Counted from the first letter of the stretch, positions 24,522 to 34,056 are shown. The stretch: DNA of 42,677 bases from Fidelibacterota bacterium TCS52 (GCA_001577215.1 LSCC01000005.1:1-42677); one strand, 5' to 3'. Notes: a model not told the origin generated them from the sequence alone. A program made the numbers and translations.

Positions 24522-26324
24522 ATGGAAAAAACCGTAAATAATATTATTACCCATCACGCAAATGATAAAAAACGTCTCATGGATATGTTACTGAATATTC
24601 AAGAACAATTCAACTATATACCTGATGATGCAATTGATATTTTAGTTGAAAAATTAGATCTACCAAAGGTGCATATTTTAGAAACAATCTCTTTTTATCA
24701 TTTTCTTACACTAAAATACACCGGTAAATATACAATTTATTTAAATGACAGTGTTTCAGCATATATGAATGGTCGTAAAGAAGTAGCAAAAGCTTTTGAA
24801 GAAGAAATTGGGATTAAATTCAATTCGGTAACAAATGATGGACTGATTGGACTTTTCGACACTTCTTGTATTGGAATGAGCGATCAGGAACCATCAGCTT
24901 TAATTAATAATAAAGTTTTTACAAATCTTTCACCTGAAAAAGTAAAAGAGATTGTAAAAAACATGAAAGATGGAAAAGATATTAACAATTTAATGAAAGC
25001 AAATCTTGGCGATGGGAAAAACAGTCACAAACTTATTCATTCTATGGTCAATAACAATATTCATATAAAGAAAGCAATTTTATCTGACGATTATATACCT
25101 GGTTCGGCATTGTTGAAAATAATTGAACAAGAGAGAATGGAAGTTGTGAATGAGATAGAAAATGCTGAGCTTCGTGGTCGTGGTGGAGCAGGTTTTCCAA
25201 CTGACCTAAAATGGAAGTTTACAGCAAAAACACCTGAAGGTAAAAGATACATATTTTGTAATGCAGACGAAGGAGAGCCTGGGACTTTTAAAGATCGAGT
25301 AATACTAACTGAAAAACCTGAACTCATATTTGAAGGAATGGCTATATGTGGATATGCAATAGATTCTGATGAAGGAATACTTTATCTTCGTCATGAATAT
25401 AAATATTTGAAAAAATATTTAGAAAATATCTTAGATAAAATGCGTAAAAGAAATCTGCTTGGTAAAAATATTCTAGGACAAGATGGATTTAATTTTGATA
25501 TAAGAATTCAATTAGGCGGTGGAGCTTATGTCTGTGGTGAAGAAACTGCTTTACTTGAATCTACTGAAGGCAACAGAGGTGAACCTCGCTACAAGCCCCC
25601 CTTCCCTGCTGTTAAAGGATATTTAGATAGACCAACAGTAATTAATAATGTAGAAACACTTTGCTCCGTTGTGAAAATATTAAATAAAGGTAATTATTGG
25701 TTCAAAAAAATGGGAACAGAAGAGTCCCGGGGAACAAAATTATTAAGTATTTCAGGTGACTGTGAAAAACTGGGAATTTACGAGGTTGAATGGGGAATAA
25801 CAATAACTGAAATGCTTCATATGGCCGGAGCAAGTAATGTACAGGCAGTACAAATCGGTGGACCTTCCGGAAACTGTATTTCACAGGATGAATTTGAAAA
25901 TCAAATTCGTTATTCAGACCTCGGAACAGGTGGCTCAATTGTGATAATCGGCAATAAACGAGATTTATTAAAAGATATAGTTTTAAATTATACAAATTTC
26001 TTTATTGAAGAATCTTGTGGATCTTGTGTACCATGTAGAAATTTAATAGTTATCTATCGCAATACATTACAAAAAATTATTAATGGTAAAGGTGTCCAAG
26101 CTGATTTAGATAATATGTTAGAATGGGAAAAAGTAATGAAAATGAATAGGTGTGGATTAGGGCAAACTTCATTTCATCCAATTGTTACAACATTGAAAAA
26201 TTTTCCGAAACTTTATGAAAGCAAAATCCTTGAAGATTCAGACATAATCTCAACTTTTGACATTAATTCTGCAATTAAAGAATATTGTAATGCAACCGGA
26301 AGAAAACCAAATATTGAGGAGTAA
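24522..26324 (+). CDS. hoxF: HoxF: NuoE-NuoF-like diaphorase subunit
   Basis: A 600-residue flavoprotein that exchanges electrons with NAD(H). Residues 1-160 are a NuoE-like thioredoxin-fold domain. Residues 190-600 are NuoF-like: NADH/FMN motifs GRGGAGFPTDLKW, NADEGEPGTFKDR and GAYVCGEETALLES, and a [4Fe-4S] motif SCGSCVPC with the fourth Cys in RCGLGQ. In the NuoE-like part, three of the four expected [2Fe-2S] cysteines are replaced: Asn75 and Ala80 stand at the first two positions, Cys116 remains, and Ser120 replaces the last. No separate HoxE/NuoE gene is present. The gene follows hypB by 16 bases and is followed by hoxU after two bases. Confidence 0.9.
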   Translation: MEKTVNNIITHHANDKKRLMDMLLNIQEQFNYIPDDAIDILVEKLDLPKVHILETISFYHFLTLKYTGKYTIYLNDSVSAYMNGRKEVAKAFEEEIGIKFNSVTNDGLIGLFDTSCIGMSDQEPSALINNKVFTNLSPEKVKEIVKNMKDGKDINNLMKANLGDGKNSHKLIHSMVNNNIHIKKAILSDDYIPGSALLKIIEQERMEVVNEIENAELRGRGGAGFPTDLKWKFTAKTPEGKRYIFCNADEGEPGTFKDRVILTEKPELIFEGMAICGYAIDSDEGILYLRHEYKYLKKYLENILDKMRKRNLLGKNILGQDGFNFDIRIQLGGGAYVCGEETALLESTEGNRGEPRYKPPFPAVKGYLDRPTVINNVETLCSVVKILNKGNYWFKKMGTEESRGTKLLSISGDCEKLGIYEVEWGITITEMLHMAGASNVQAVQIGGPSGNCISQDEFENQIRYSDLGTGGSIVIIGNKRDLLKDIVLNYTNFFIEESCGSCVPCRNLIVIYRNTLQKIINGKGVQADLDNMLEWEKVMKMNRCGLGQTSFHPIVTTLKNFPKLYESKILEDSDIISTFDINSAIKEYCNATGRKPNIEE

Positions 26325-26326
26325 TA

Positions 26327-27040
26327 ATGAAAAAGAAATTTAAAATATTAATTGATGGAAAAGAGTTATCTGTAAAGCATGGTCAAACAATACTTGAAGT
26401 TGCAAGTAACAATGGAATATATATTCCAACGTTATGCAATTATGTAAATCTTGAGCCACAAGCTTCATGTAGAGTTTGCAGTGTAAAAGTAAATGGACGC
26501 CCAATGACTGCTTGTACTACAACAGTCAGACCTAAAATGGAAATTGAAAACGATACAAAAGAAATGAATGAACTTAGAAAAATCATTATTGAAACAATGT
26601 TTATTACAGGAAATCATTTTTGTCCATCTTGCGAAAAAAGCGGCAATTGTGAATTACAAGCACTTGCTTATAGATTGAAAATGGATGTTCCACAATTTTC
26701 ATATTCATTTTCTAATAAAGATATTGATGCTTCAAATCCAAAATTAATGATTGATCACAACAGATGTATAAAATGTAAAAGATGCGCTCGTGGAATAAAA
26801 ACTGATGATGGTAAAGATATCTTTGCATTCAAAAATAGAGGTAAAAAAATTATGATCAGTATCGATAACGAATTAGCAAAAAATATTTCAGATGAAAAAG
26901 CTCAAGAAGCAATGGACATCTGCCCTGTTGGTGCTATTCTGAAAAAAGAACGCGGGTTTATCGACCCTATCGGAACTCGCAAATATGATAATAAACCAAT
27001 CGGTAGTGATATAGAAAAACTTATGGAGGTTCGATCATGA
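26327..27040 (+). CDS. hoxU: HoxU: iron-sulfur diaphorase subunit, NuoG N-terminal-like
   Basis: A 237-residue electron-relay subunit. A [2Fe-2S] ferredoxin domain has C37, C48, C51 and C63 (SCRVCSVKV). A His-Cys [4Fe-4S] site follows, with His97, C99, C102 and C108 (GNHFCPSCEKSGNCELQ), the wording typical of HoxU. Another cluster motif is CIKCKRC (147-153) with a distal CP in DICPVGAI. It carries electrons between the HoxF flavin and the HoxY small subunit. The stop overlaps the hoxY start by four bases. Confidence 0.92.
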   Translation: MKKKFKILIDGKELSVKHGQTILEVASNNGIYIPTLCNYVNLEPQASCRVCSVKVNGRPMTACTTTVRPKMEIENDTKEMNELRKIIIETMFITGNHFCPSCEKSGNCELQALAYRLKMDVPQFSYSFSNKDIDASNPKLMIDHNRCIKCKRCARGIKTDDGKDIFAFKNRGKKIMISIDNELAKNISDEKAQEAMDICPVGAILKKERGFIDPIGTRKYDNKPIGSDIEKLMEVRS

Positions 27041-27585
27041 GTAAACCGATAGTAGCAACCACAGCTTTAGCAAGTTGTTTTGGATGCCACATGTCTTTTT
27101 TAGATATTGATGATAGAATTTTGCAATTAATTGACTTGGTTGATTTTAATAAATCTCCAATTGATGACATAAAGACATTTACAAAAAAATGTGACATTGG
27201 AATAATTGAAGGTGGCGTCGCAAATTCTGAGAATTATCATGTCCTAAAAGAATTCCGTAAAAATTGTAAAATATTAATTTCATTAGGTGAATGTGCAATA
27301 ATGGGTGGCTTACCGGCAATGAGAAATAATAAAGACAGTATTGAAAGCTGTTTAAAAGAAGCTTATCAAGATTCACCATCTACAATCAATAAAAATAATA
27401 TTCTACCAAATGATGAAGAATTGCCTATGATTTTAGATAAAGTTTATCCTTGTCATGAGGTTGTAAAAATTGATTATTTTCTTCCGGGCTGTGCACCAAG
27501 AGCTGATTTAATTTGGGACGCACTTGTAGCTCTATTGAATGGCAAAGAAATTGATCCTGAATACAAAACATATAAATTTGATTAA
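27037..27585 (+). CDS. hoxY: HoxY: small subunit of group 3d [NiFe] hydrogenase
   Basis: A 182-residue small subunit. Ligands of the proximal cluster are seen as C14 and C17 (ASCFGCHMS), the Cys of SLGECAIMGG, and the Cys of FLPGCAPRAD. The signature DIGIIEGGVAN is typical of NAD-linked hydrogenase small subunits. The short length with a single cluster fits group 3. It sits directly before hoxH. Confidence 0.93.
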   Translation: MSKPIVATTALASCFGCHMSFLDIDDRILQLIDLVDFNKSPIDDIKTFTKKCDIGIIEGGVANSENYHVLKEFRKNCKILISLGECAIMGGLPAMRNNKDSIESCLKEAYQDSPSTINKNNILPNDEELPMILDKVYPCHEVVKIDYFLPGCAPRADLIWDALVALLNGKEIDPEYKTYKFD

Positions 27586-27597
27586 TAAGAGGTAAGA

Positions 27598-29052
27598 ATG
27601 GGTAAAAAAATCACAATTGAGCCGGTAACACGAGTTGAAGGTCATGGAAAAGTAACCATACATTTAGATGATAATAATAATTTCAAACGGAGTAGATTGC
27701 ATATTGTAGAATTTCGTGGATTCGAGAAATTTATCCAGGGAAGACCTTATTGGGAAGCACCTGTGACGGTACAACGATTATGTGGAATATGTCCGGTTAG
27801 CCATCACTTGGCAGCAGCAAAAGCAATGGATGTTATTGTGGGAGCTGGAACTGGAGATGGGTTAACACCAACCGGTGAAAAAATGAGACGTTTAATGCAT
27901 TTTGGCCAGGTTTTTCAATCTCATGTTTTACATTTCTTCCATCTCGCTTCACCAGATTTGTTATTTGGAATTGATGGTGATCCGGCTATCAGAAATGTAA
28001 TTGGTATTGCAAAAATGCATAAAGAATTGGCAGTACAGGCAGTAATGATGCGTAAATATGGACAAGAAATTATCAAAGTTACAGCCGGTAAAAAAATTCA
28101 TGGAACAGGTGCAATTCCAGGTGGAATAAATAGACATCTTGAAATTCACAACAAAATATCATTGATCAACGGCCCTGATCCAATGAATATTGATAAAATG
28201 ATAGAATGGTCACTTGGTGGACTTGATTTTTTCAAAAACTATCACAAAGATCATAAAGATGTCATTGATAATTTTGCAGCATATCCTTCTAAACATCTTA
28301 GTATGGTACGAAAAGACGGTGCATTAGATCTTTATCATGGTGTTTTAAGAGCAATTGATTCTGAAGGAAATAAAATATTAAATGATGTTGATACGCAGGA
28401 TTATTTAAAACATATTGCTGAAGAAGTACGAAGTTGGAGCTATATGAAATTTCCTTATTTGAAAAAATATGGACCTAAAGACGGTTGGTATAGAGTTGGC
28501 CCTTTAGCTCGTTTGAATACCGTTGATTTTATTCCATCTCCATTGGCTCAAAAAGAATTTGAGATATTTCAGGCATATACTGATGGAAAACCTAATAATA
28601 TGTCAATGCATTATCATTGGGCTCGTTTGATCGAAATTCTTCACTGTGCAGAAATGATGAAAGAATTACTAAATGATCCGAATTTAATGAAAGGTGAATT
28701 AGTTACAAAAGGTAAAAAAGGAAATGAAGGGATTGGAGTATTGGAAGCACCTAGAGGAACACTATTTCATCATTATAAAATCAACAAAGATGACCAAATC
28801 ACAATGGCCAACTTGATTGTTTCAACCACAAATAACAATATACCTATGAATCTCGCTGTAGAAAGTGCAGCCAAACAATTCATTTCTGGACAAGAAAAAA
28901 TCGATGAAGGAATGTTAAATGCAGTTGAAGTTGGTATTCGTGCTTATGATCCATGTTTGAGTTGTGCAACTCACGCAATCGGAAAATTACCATTACAAGT
29001 CAAACTTTATGATTCAAACAATAATTTGTTAGATATTAAAACAAAGGATTAA
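27598..29052 (+). CDS. hoxH: HoxH: large subunit of group 3d [NiFe] hydrogenase
   Basis: A 484-residue catalytic subunit. Nickel-iron ligands are complete: C62/C65 (RLCGICPVSHH) and C453/C456 (DPCLSCATH). His459 marks the processing site, and a 25-residue tail follows, to be removed by the protease encoded next. The N-terminal EPVTRVEGHGK motif is the general [NiFe] large-subunit signature. With HoxF, HoxU and HoxY it forms a soluble bidirectional NAD-linked hydrogenase. The stop overlaps the protease start by one base. Confidence 0.94.
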   Translation: MGKKITIEPVTRVEGHGKVTIHLDDNNNFKRSRLHIVEFRGFEKFIQGRPYWEAPVTVQRLCGICPVSHHLAAAKAMDVIVGAGTGDGLTPTGEKMRRLMHFGQVFQSHVLHFFHLASPDLLFGIDGDPAIRNVIGIAKMHKELAVQAVMMRKYGQEIIKVTAGKKIHGTGAIPGGINRHLEIHNKISLINGPDPMNIDKMIEWSLGGLDFFKNYHKDHKDVIDNFAAYPSKHLSMVRKDGALDLYHGVLRAIDSEGNKILNDVDTQDYLKHIAEEVRSWSYMKFPYLKKYGPKDGWYRVGPLARLNTVDFIPSPLAQKEFEIFQAYTDGKPNNMSMHYHWARLIEILHCAEMMKELLNDPNLMKGELVTKGKKGNEGIGVLEAPRGTLFHHYKINKDDQITMANLIVSTTNNNIPMNLAVESAAKQFISGQEKIDEGMLNAVEVGIRAYDPCLSCATHAIGKLPLQVKLYDSNNNLLDIKTKD

Positions 29053-29570
29053 TGAATAAATTACCTAAAATACTTTTCTATGGTTATGGAAATCCTGGAC
29101 GCCAAGATGATGGGGTTGGAGTTGCATTTACAGAACAAATAAGTGAATGGGTAAAAATGAAAGCTTGGCACAATATTGATTTTGATTCAAATTATCAACT
29201 TAATATTGAAGATGCAGATAATATTTCATCTTATGATTTAGTTATTTTCGCTGATGCTACGCAAGAGAAAAACATTTCAGATTTTGATATTGATTTAGTG
29301 AAGCCAAATCCTGAAGTTAACTTTACAATGCATGCAGTATCTCCCGGATTTATTCTTAATTTATGTTCTGAAATGAAAAAACAACTACCTCAAACATTTC
29401 TGCTACAAATCAAAGGATACGAGTGGGAATTTCAACAATCAATAAGTGAAAATGCAAAAGCAAATCTTCAAAAAGCATTAAAATTTATTAAAACAATTTT
29501 ATCAGATTTTTTAGTTAAATATAAGTATGGAACTGTTAATTTTAAAACATTTTTAAATCAAAAAACTTAA
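29052..29570 (+). CDS. hoxW: Hox-specific hydrogenase maturation protease
   Basis: A 172-residue endopeptidase with the N-terminal motif GYGNPGRQDDGVG, the Asp of IFADATQ and a metal-binding His in MHAVSPG. By position it should process HoxH. It has the GxGNPxRxDD wording of HoxW/HyaD-type proteases, distinct from the HycI-type protein at 22501. The C-terminus is longer than usual by some 20 residues of unknown role. Confidence 0.87.
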   Translation: MNKLPKILFYGYGNPGRQDDGVGVAFTEQISEWVKMKAWHNIDFDSNYQLNIEDADNISSYDLVIFADATQEKNISDFDIDLVKPNPEVNFTMHAVSPGFILNLCSEMKKQLPQTFLLQIKGYEWEFQQSISENAKANLQKALKFIKTILSDFLVKYKYGTVNFKTFLNQKT

Positions 29571-29585
29571 TAAAGGAGAATTAAA

Positions 29586-30044
29586 ATGGAAGTTCAAGAT
29601 ATTCTTAAGAAAAAAGGGACAAAAATATACACAGTTGGACCTGACGATGAAATTTGTAAAGCATTAAAAATTATGAACAAGCATAATATTGGTTCTGTTA
29701 TGATCGTAAAAGATGAAGAAGTGTATGGAATTATTACTGAAAGAGATATTCTTCGTTTTTTATATTACAAAGATTGTCGTAAAGCTAATAGTGATACAAG
29801 TGAAATAAGTATGAAAGTTTCAGATCATATGACTAAAAGGGACAACCTTATTACTGCCAAATTAAATGCTAAAATCGATACCGTAATGGAACAAATGAAT
29901 AAACATAAAGTACGCCGTATTCCAGTAATGGAAAATGGTAAACTTTTTGGTATAGTTGGTATTCGTGATATTCTAAAAGCAGTGCTTTATATTACAGTTA
30001 AAAGAAGAGAAATCTTAGAAGATTATATTACATCAGTATATTAG
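29586..30044 (+). CDS. CBS-domain pair protein
   Basis: A 152-residue soluble protein made of two CBS motifs (about residues 12-70 and 78-140). Signatures are NKHNIGSVMIV, GIITERDILRF, HKVRRIPVM and GIVGIRDILKAVL. Such pairs bind adenosine nucleotides or related ligands and act as energy or redox sensors. No catalytic domain is attached. An AAAGGAG site and a 15-base gap place it as the last gene of the Hox operon, before a strong terminator. A role in regulating hydrogenase activity is inference only. Confidence 0.87.
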   Translation: MEVQDILKKKGTKIYTVGPDDEICKALKIMNKHNIGSVMIVKDEEVYGIITERDILRFLYYKDCRKANSDTSEISMKVSDHMTKRDNLITAKLNAKIDTVMEQMNKHKVRRIPVMENGKLFGIVGIRDILKAVLYITVKRREILEDYITSVY

Positions 30045-30132
30045 AACACAACTTTTCTAATAATTTTATAAAAATAATCAACTATTTTTCTCCAAAGTAT
30101 TTTTTTTGGAAAAAAAATTGATAATCATAAAC

Positions 30133-30160
30133 AAAACAAGGGAGTATACTCCCTTGTTTT
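30133..30160. terminator. bidirectional rho-independent terminator
   Basis: A perfect 28-base palindrome with arms centred on GGGAGTATACTCCC and flanked by A and T runs. Either strand ends in a U-run, so it can stop both the Hox operon (plus) and the convergent hydrolase gene (minus). It is the cleanest terminator in the window. Confidence 0.9.
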
Positions 30161-30182
30161 TATAATAGTGTGATTTATAAAA

Positions 30183-30941
30183 TCAAAATCTAAGCGATAA
30201 ACAAGTTAATCCGCCATCCATTTTCATAAATTCAGACATTCCCAATTCGATGATTTCATTGTTCAATTTTTCTAATTTCTTTTTTGTTTCCTCATATCCT
30301 TTTGGAATCAATATTTTCCCATTAATATTTAAACAATTAGCAGAATAATTTTCGTTTTCTGATACAATTATTTTTTTATAAGAATTGAAAATAGGCAAAC
30401 TAACCAATTTTTCTTGTATAATTATTACTCCATTACCTAAATAATTTATACCTGACTTTAAATGTAAAATTTCATCAACTTGGACAACTGATGAAGTATA
30501 ACCATATTTAGAAAATAGTAATCTTAATTGATCAATTCCATTCAAATTAGTTCTCTTAGAGTATCCAAGATAAAAATGGTTATCTATTCTTAGAATATCA
30601 CCCCCATCAACTTTGCCACGAGGAGTAATTTGTTCAATTTTTCTAAAATCAGCTAATATATATTTAATTTCTTTTGTTTCATTGCGTCTTTTAATTTTAC
30701 CAGGTCTGGTAATAATTGCCATTTTTTCGGTTATAATTGCCGTATCTTCAACAAATTCTGCATCAGGATACCGCAAATCAGGTTTAAGTATAATTAATTT
30801 TAATCCACACTTTTCTAATATTTTACAATAATTGTCATGTTGAAATAGCGCTTTCTCATAATCAGGTGTTTGTGATTGAGATGAAATTCCATCAGCAAAA
30901 TTTATCCCTGGCTGTCTGACTATTGCATTTGATAAATTCAT
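30183..30941 (-). CDS. dimethylarginine dimethylaminohydrolase-like amidinotransferase-fold enzyme
   Basis: A 252-residue member of the guanidino-group-modifying superfamily (arginine deiminase/DDAH). Catalytic residues can be placed as Glu65-Asp66 (AEFVEDTAII), His160 (ILHLKSG) and Cys247 (GGLTCLSLRF). VDGGDIL is another family motif. The length fits DDAH and short dimethylarginine hydrolases rather than the 400-residue arginine deiminase. It would release citrulline and an amine, or ammonia, from an arginine derivative. No arginine-pathway neighbours are present, so the real substrate is unknown. It ends at the convergent terminator. Confidence 0.85.
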   Translation of the reverse strand: MNLSNAIVRQPGINFADGISSQSQTPDYEKALFQHDNYCKILEKCGLKLIILKPDLRYPDAEFVEDTAIITEKMAIITRPGKIKRRNETKEIKYILADFRKIEQITPRGKVDGGDILRIDNHFYLGYSKRTNLNGIDQLRLLFSKYGYTSSVVQVDEILHLKSGINYLGNGVIIIQEKLVSLPIFNSYKKIIVSENENYSANCLNINGKILIPKGYEETKKKLEKLNNEIIELGMSEFMKMDGGLTCLSLRF

Positions 30942-31062
30942 AAATTTTATCTGTGTTTAAAACTATTATTAAATATTTGTTTCTTGGATTCATTCTCTAA
31001 TTCTTATTTTAAAATTTCTTAAGTGCTTTTTTCGGCATATTCGATGATAAACATTTTTGTTA

Positions 31063-34056
31063 TCATCTTCCACAACACTTTTTATATTTCTTCCCACTTC
31101 CACAAGGACACGGATCATTTCTACCAACTTTTTTCGTTTTTCTTACAAAGGGTTGTTTTTTCTTTTTATCAGAGCTGTTAGAATTATTTTGACCTGTATT
31201 TTGGAAACCCATATTTGTTGAGGCTGCATGTTGAGTTGAAATTCTTTTATCTTGATCTGTATCCGGTTTTCCTTCCGTTTTTATTTCAGTTCTAAAAATT
31301 AATTGTAAAGAGTCATGATTAATTTTATCTAATAATTCTTTAAATAATCTAAACGCTTCCGATTTATATGCGATTAATGGATCCTTTTGCCCATAAGCTT
31401 GTAAACCAATCCCCTCTTTTACTTGGTCTAATTCAAAAAGATGTTCTTTCCATAATTTATCAATAGTTCTTAAATATGCCCATCTCTCCAGCTGTCTCAT
31501 TATTTCAGATGGAATAATTTCATTTTTTCTTTTATATGTATCTTTTGCCTTTTCAATTAATTTTTTCTTTAATAATTCCCTATTTATCTTTTTATCAAAT
31601 TCATCTTTGTGAATATCAGTCATTAATACACTTATCGCTTCTTGTCTTAATGCTTCCCAATTCCAATATTCCGTTTCAGGATGATCTGTAAATTGCATAA
31701 CAATTGCATCAATATATTCATTGATCATTGTATCTATTTCTTCCTGTAAATTACCTCCGTGTAATGCATAATTTCTCCTGTCATACACCACTTCTCTTTG
31801 TTGATTCATTACATCATCATATTCCAACAAATGTTTTCTAATTCCGAAATTTCGTTCTTCAACTTTTTTTTGTGCCTTTTCAATTGATCTTGAAATCATT
31901 GAATGTGTAATTACTTCACCATCGGAAATTCCTATTCTATCCATAATATTGCTTACTCTTTCACTACCGAATAGACGCATTAAATTATCTTCGAGTGATA
32001 GAAAAAATTGTGATTCACCGGCATCTCCCTGCCTTCCTGATCTACCTTTTAACTGCAAATCAATTCTTCTTGATTCATGTCTCTCAGTACCAATTATTTT
32101 TAATCCACCTAATTGTTTTACTTCATCGGTAATTTTAATATCGGTTCCTCTTCCAGCCATATTCGTAGCAATTGTAACTGCTCCGGAATTTCCTGCTCTT
32201 AAAACTATTTCTGCTTCTCGTTGATGTTGCTTTGCATTAAGTACATTATGAGGAATTTTTGTCCTTTTTAAAATCCTACTTATTGTTTCTGATACATCAA
32301 CTGTAATTGTTCCAACTAATACCGGCTGCCCCTTTTTATAACATCTTGATATTTCATTAATTATAGCAGTATATTTTTCTCTTTTTGTCTTATATATCAT
32401 GTCTTCTTTGTCATCACGAACACACGGCTTATTTGTAGGAATACTAACTACTTCTAATTTGTATATTTCCTGAAATTCATCTGCTTCAGTTATAGCCGTT
32501 CCTGTCATTCCGGCAAGTTTGTCATACATACGAAAATAATTTTGTAATGTAATGGTAGCTAATGTTTGATTTTGACCGGCAATTTTCACATTTTCTTTTG
32601 CTTCTATTGCTTGGTGTAAACCCTCACTATAACGCCTTCCTGGAAGTATTCTACCTGTAAACTCATCAACAATTAAAACCTTACCATCTTTGACAACATA
32701 ATCGACATCTTTTTCATGAAGTGAATACGCTCTTAATAATTGCTGCAAATTATGAATTGTTTCACTTCTTTTACTATGAAGACGTTGAATTTCATTCTTT
32801 TTTTCTTCTTTTTCCTTATGAGAAAGATCATTTTGTTCATCGATTTTCGCAAATTCATCTCCAATATCCGGAATAATAAATTGATTGGGATCATTCGGTG
32901 AAAGCAAATGTCTTCCCTTATCTGAAATATCTATTATATTACTTTTTTCATCAATTGAATAATAAAGTTCTTCTTCAACCTTTTCAATTTTTTTCTCTTG
33001 TAGATAAAACGATTCGGTATCAAATAAAAGTTTTTGCATTCCCGGTTCTTGCAATTTTTTCATTAATCTTTTATTTTTGGGTAAACCCTTGTGAGCAATT
33101 AACAATTTTGTTCCACGCTCAATCGCATCTGAATCTTCATCCATATCCTCAAACTCGGTCAGAATTTTAGATACTAATCTTTGCTGCGCTTTTACTAAAC
33201 CATTTATTGTTGGATTAAGCTTTTTAAACAATTCATTTGTATTTGATTTTACCGGACCGGAAATAATTAATGGAGTTCGCGCTTCATCAACAAGAACAGA
33301 ATCAACCTCATCAACAATAGTATAACAATAATCACGCTGAACCGTACCTTTTAGATCAACAGCCATATTATCACGCAAATAATCAAAACCAAATTCGTTA
33401 TTTGTTCCATATACAATATCACAATTATAATTCTCTTTTCTTAATTCATTAGGCATAGTATTAAGAATTTTTCCAACAGATAAACCTAAATATTTATAAA
33501 TTAAACCCATCCATTCGGCATCTCGTTCTGCTAAATAATCATTTACTGTAACTAAATGTACTCCTCTTTTTGTCAATGCATTTAAAAATATTGGCATTGT
33601 TGCAACTAGTGTTTTGCCTTCACCGGTTTTCATTTCTGCAATATCTCCTCTGTGCAATACTACTGCTCCTAACAACTGAACATCAAAAGGAACCATTTCC
33701 CATTTCATTTTATTTCCAACAACCATGAATTCTTTACCAAGAAGTTGTTTACAAGCAGTTTTCACCATTGCAAATGCCTCAACCATTAATTCATCTAAAA
33801 CAGATTGTTCGGCTCTATATATCTCTTTATCTATTTTTTCAGATTCAAAATTTTCTGCTTCAGCTTTTTCCCTAGCCTCTTCCCTTTTATTATCAATATA
33901 TTCTATCATCTCTACAGTACGATTTTTTAAATCGTCTTGATTCCAATCAGCAATTTGTTCATACTTACTATTTATTTCATTAATATAATGTTCAATATCC
34001 TTTAAATATCTCTCTGAACTTGTACCAAACATTTTTTTTAATAAATTATTAAACAT
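31063..34056 (-). CDS. secA: preprotein translocase ATPase SecA
   Basis: A 997-residue motor that pushes preproteins through SecYEG. Walker A is at residues 143-149 (KTGEGKT), Walker B DEVDSVLVDEARTP. The helicase-like second motor domain has MAGRGTDIKI and GRSGRQGD. A C-terminal zinc-binding tail carries DPCPCGSGKKYKKCC. Compared with Escherichia coli SecA (901 residues) it has about 100 extra residues. Most lie between the IISGP motif (about residue 266) and the VDYVVKDGK strand, a charged insertion seen in Bacteroidetes and related phyla. It starts 28 bases after nusB and is probably co-transcribed with it. Confidence 0.95.
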   Translation of the reverse strand: MFNNLLKKMFGTSSERYLKDIEHYINEINSKYEQIADWNQDDLKNRTVEMIEYIDNKREEAREKAEAENFESEKIDKEIYRAEQSVLDELMVEAFAMVKTACKQLLGKEFMVVGNKMKWEMVPFDVQLLGAVVLHRGDIAEMKTGEGKTLVATMPIFLNALTKRGVHLVTVNDYLAERDAEWMGLIYKYLGLSVGKILNTMPNELRKENYNCDIVYGTNNEFGFDYLRDNMAVDLKGTVQRDYCYTIVDEVDSVLVDEARTPLIISGPVKSNTNELFKKLNPTINGLVKAQQRLVSKILTEFEDMDEDSDAIERGTKLLIAHKGLPKNKRLMKKLQEPGMQKLLFDTESFYLQEKKIEKVEEELYYSIDEKSNIIDISDKGRHLLSPNDPNQFIIPDIGDEFAKIDEQNDLSHKEKEEKKNEIQRLHSKRSETIHNLQQLLRAYSLHEKDVDYVVKDGKVLIVDEFTGRILPGRRYSEGLHQAIEAKENVKIAGQNQTLATITLQNYFRMYDKLAGMTGTAITEADEFQEIYKLEVVSIPTNKPCVRDDKEDMIYKTKREKYTAIINEISRCYKKGQPVLVGTITVDVSETISRILKRTKIPHNVLNAKQHQREAEIVLRAGNSGAVTIATNMAGRGTDIKITDEVKQLGGLKIIGTERHESRRIDLQLKGRSGRQGDAGESQFFLSLEDNLMRLFGSERVSNIMDRIGISDGEVITHSMISRSIEKAQKKVEERNFGIRKHLLEYDDVMNQQREVVYDRRNYALHGGNLQEEIDTMINEYIDAIVMQFTDHPETEYWNWEALRQEAISVLMTDIHKDEFDKKINRELLKKKLIEKAKDTYKRKNEIIPSEIMRQLERWAYLRTIDKLWKEHLFELDQVKEGIGLQAYGQKDPLIAYKSEAFRLFKELLDKINHDSLQLIFRTEIKTEGKPDTDQDKRISTQHAASTNMGFQNTGQNNSNSSDKKKKQPFVRKTKKVGRNDPCPCGSGKKYKKCCGR

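Noticed and set aside
24522..27040. The HoxF- and HoxU-like genes as parts of complex I or of a bifurcating [FeFe] hydrogenase
   Set aside because: They are directly followed by HoxY- and HoxH-type subunits with full [NiFe] motifs, and no [FeFe] H-cluster protein is present.
31043..31067. Hairpin GATGATAA/TTATCATC over the secA stop codon as a terminator
   Set aside because: Eight AT-rich pairs and no U-run after it on the minus strand; too weak to call.
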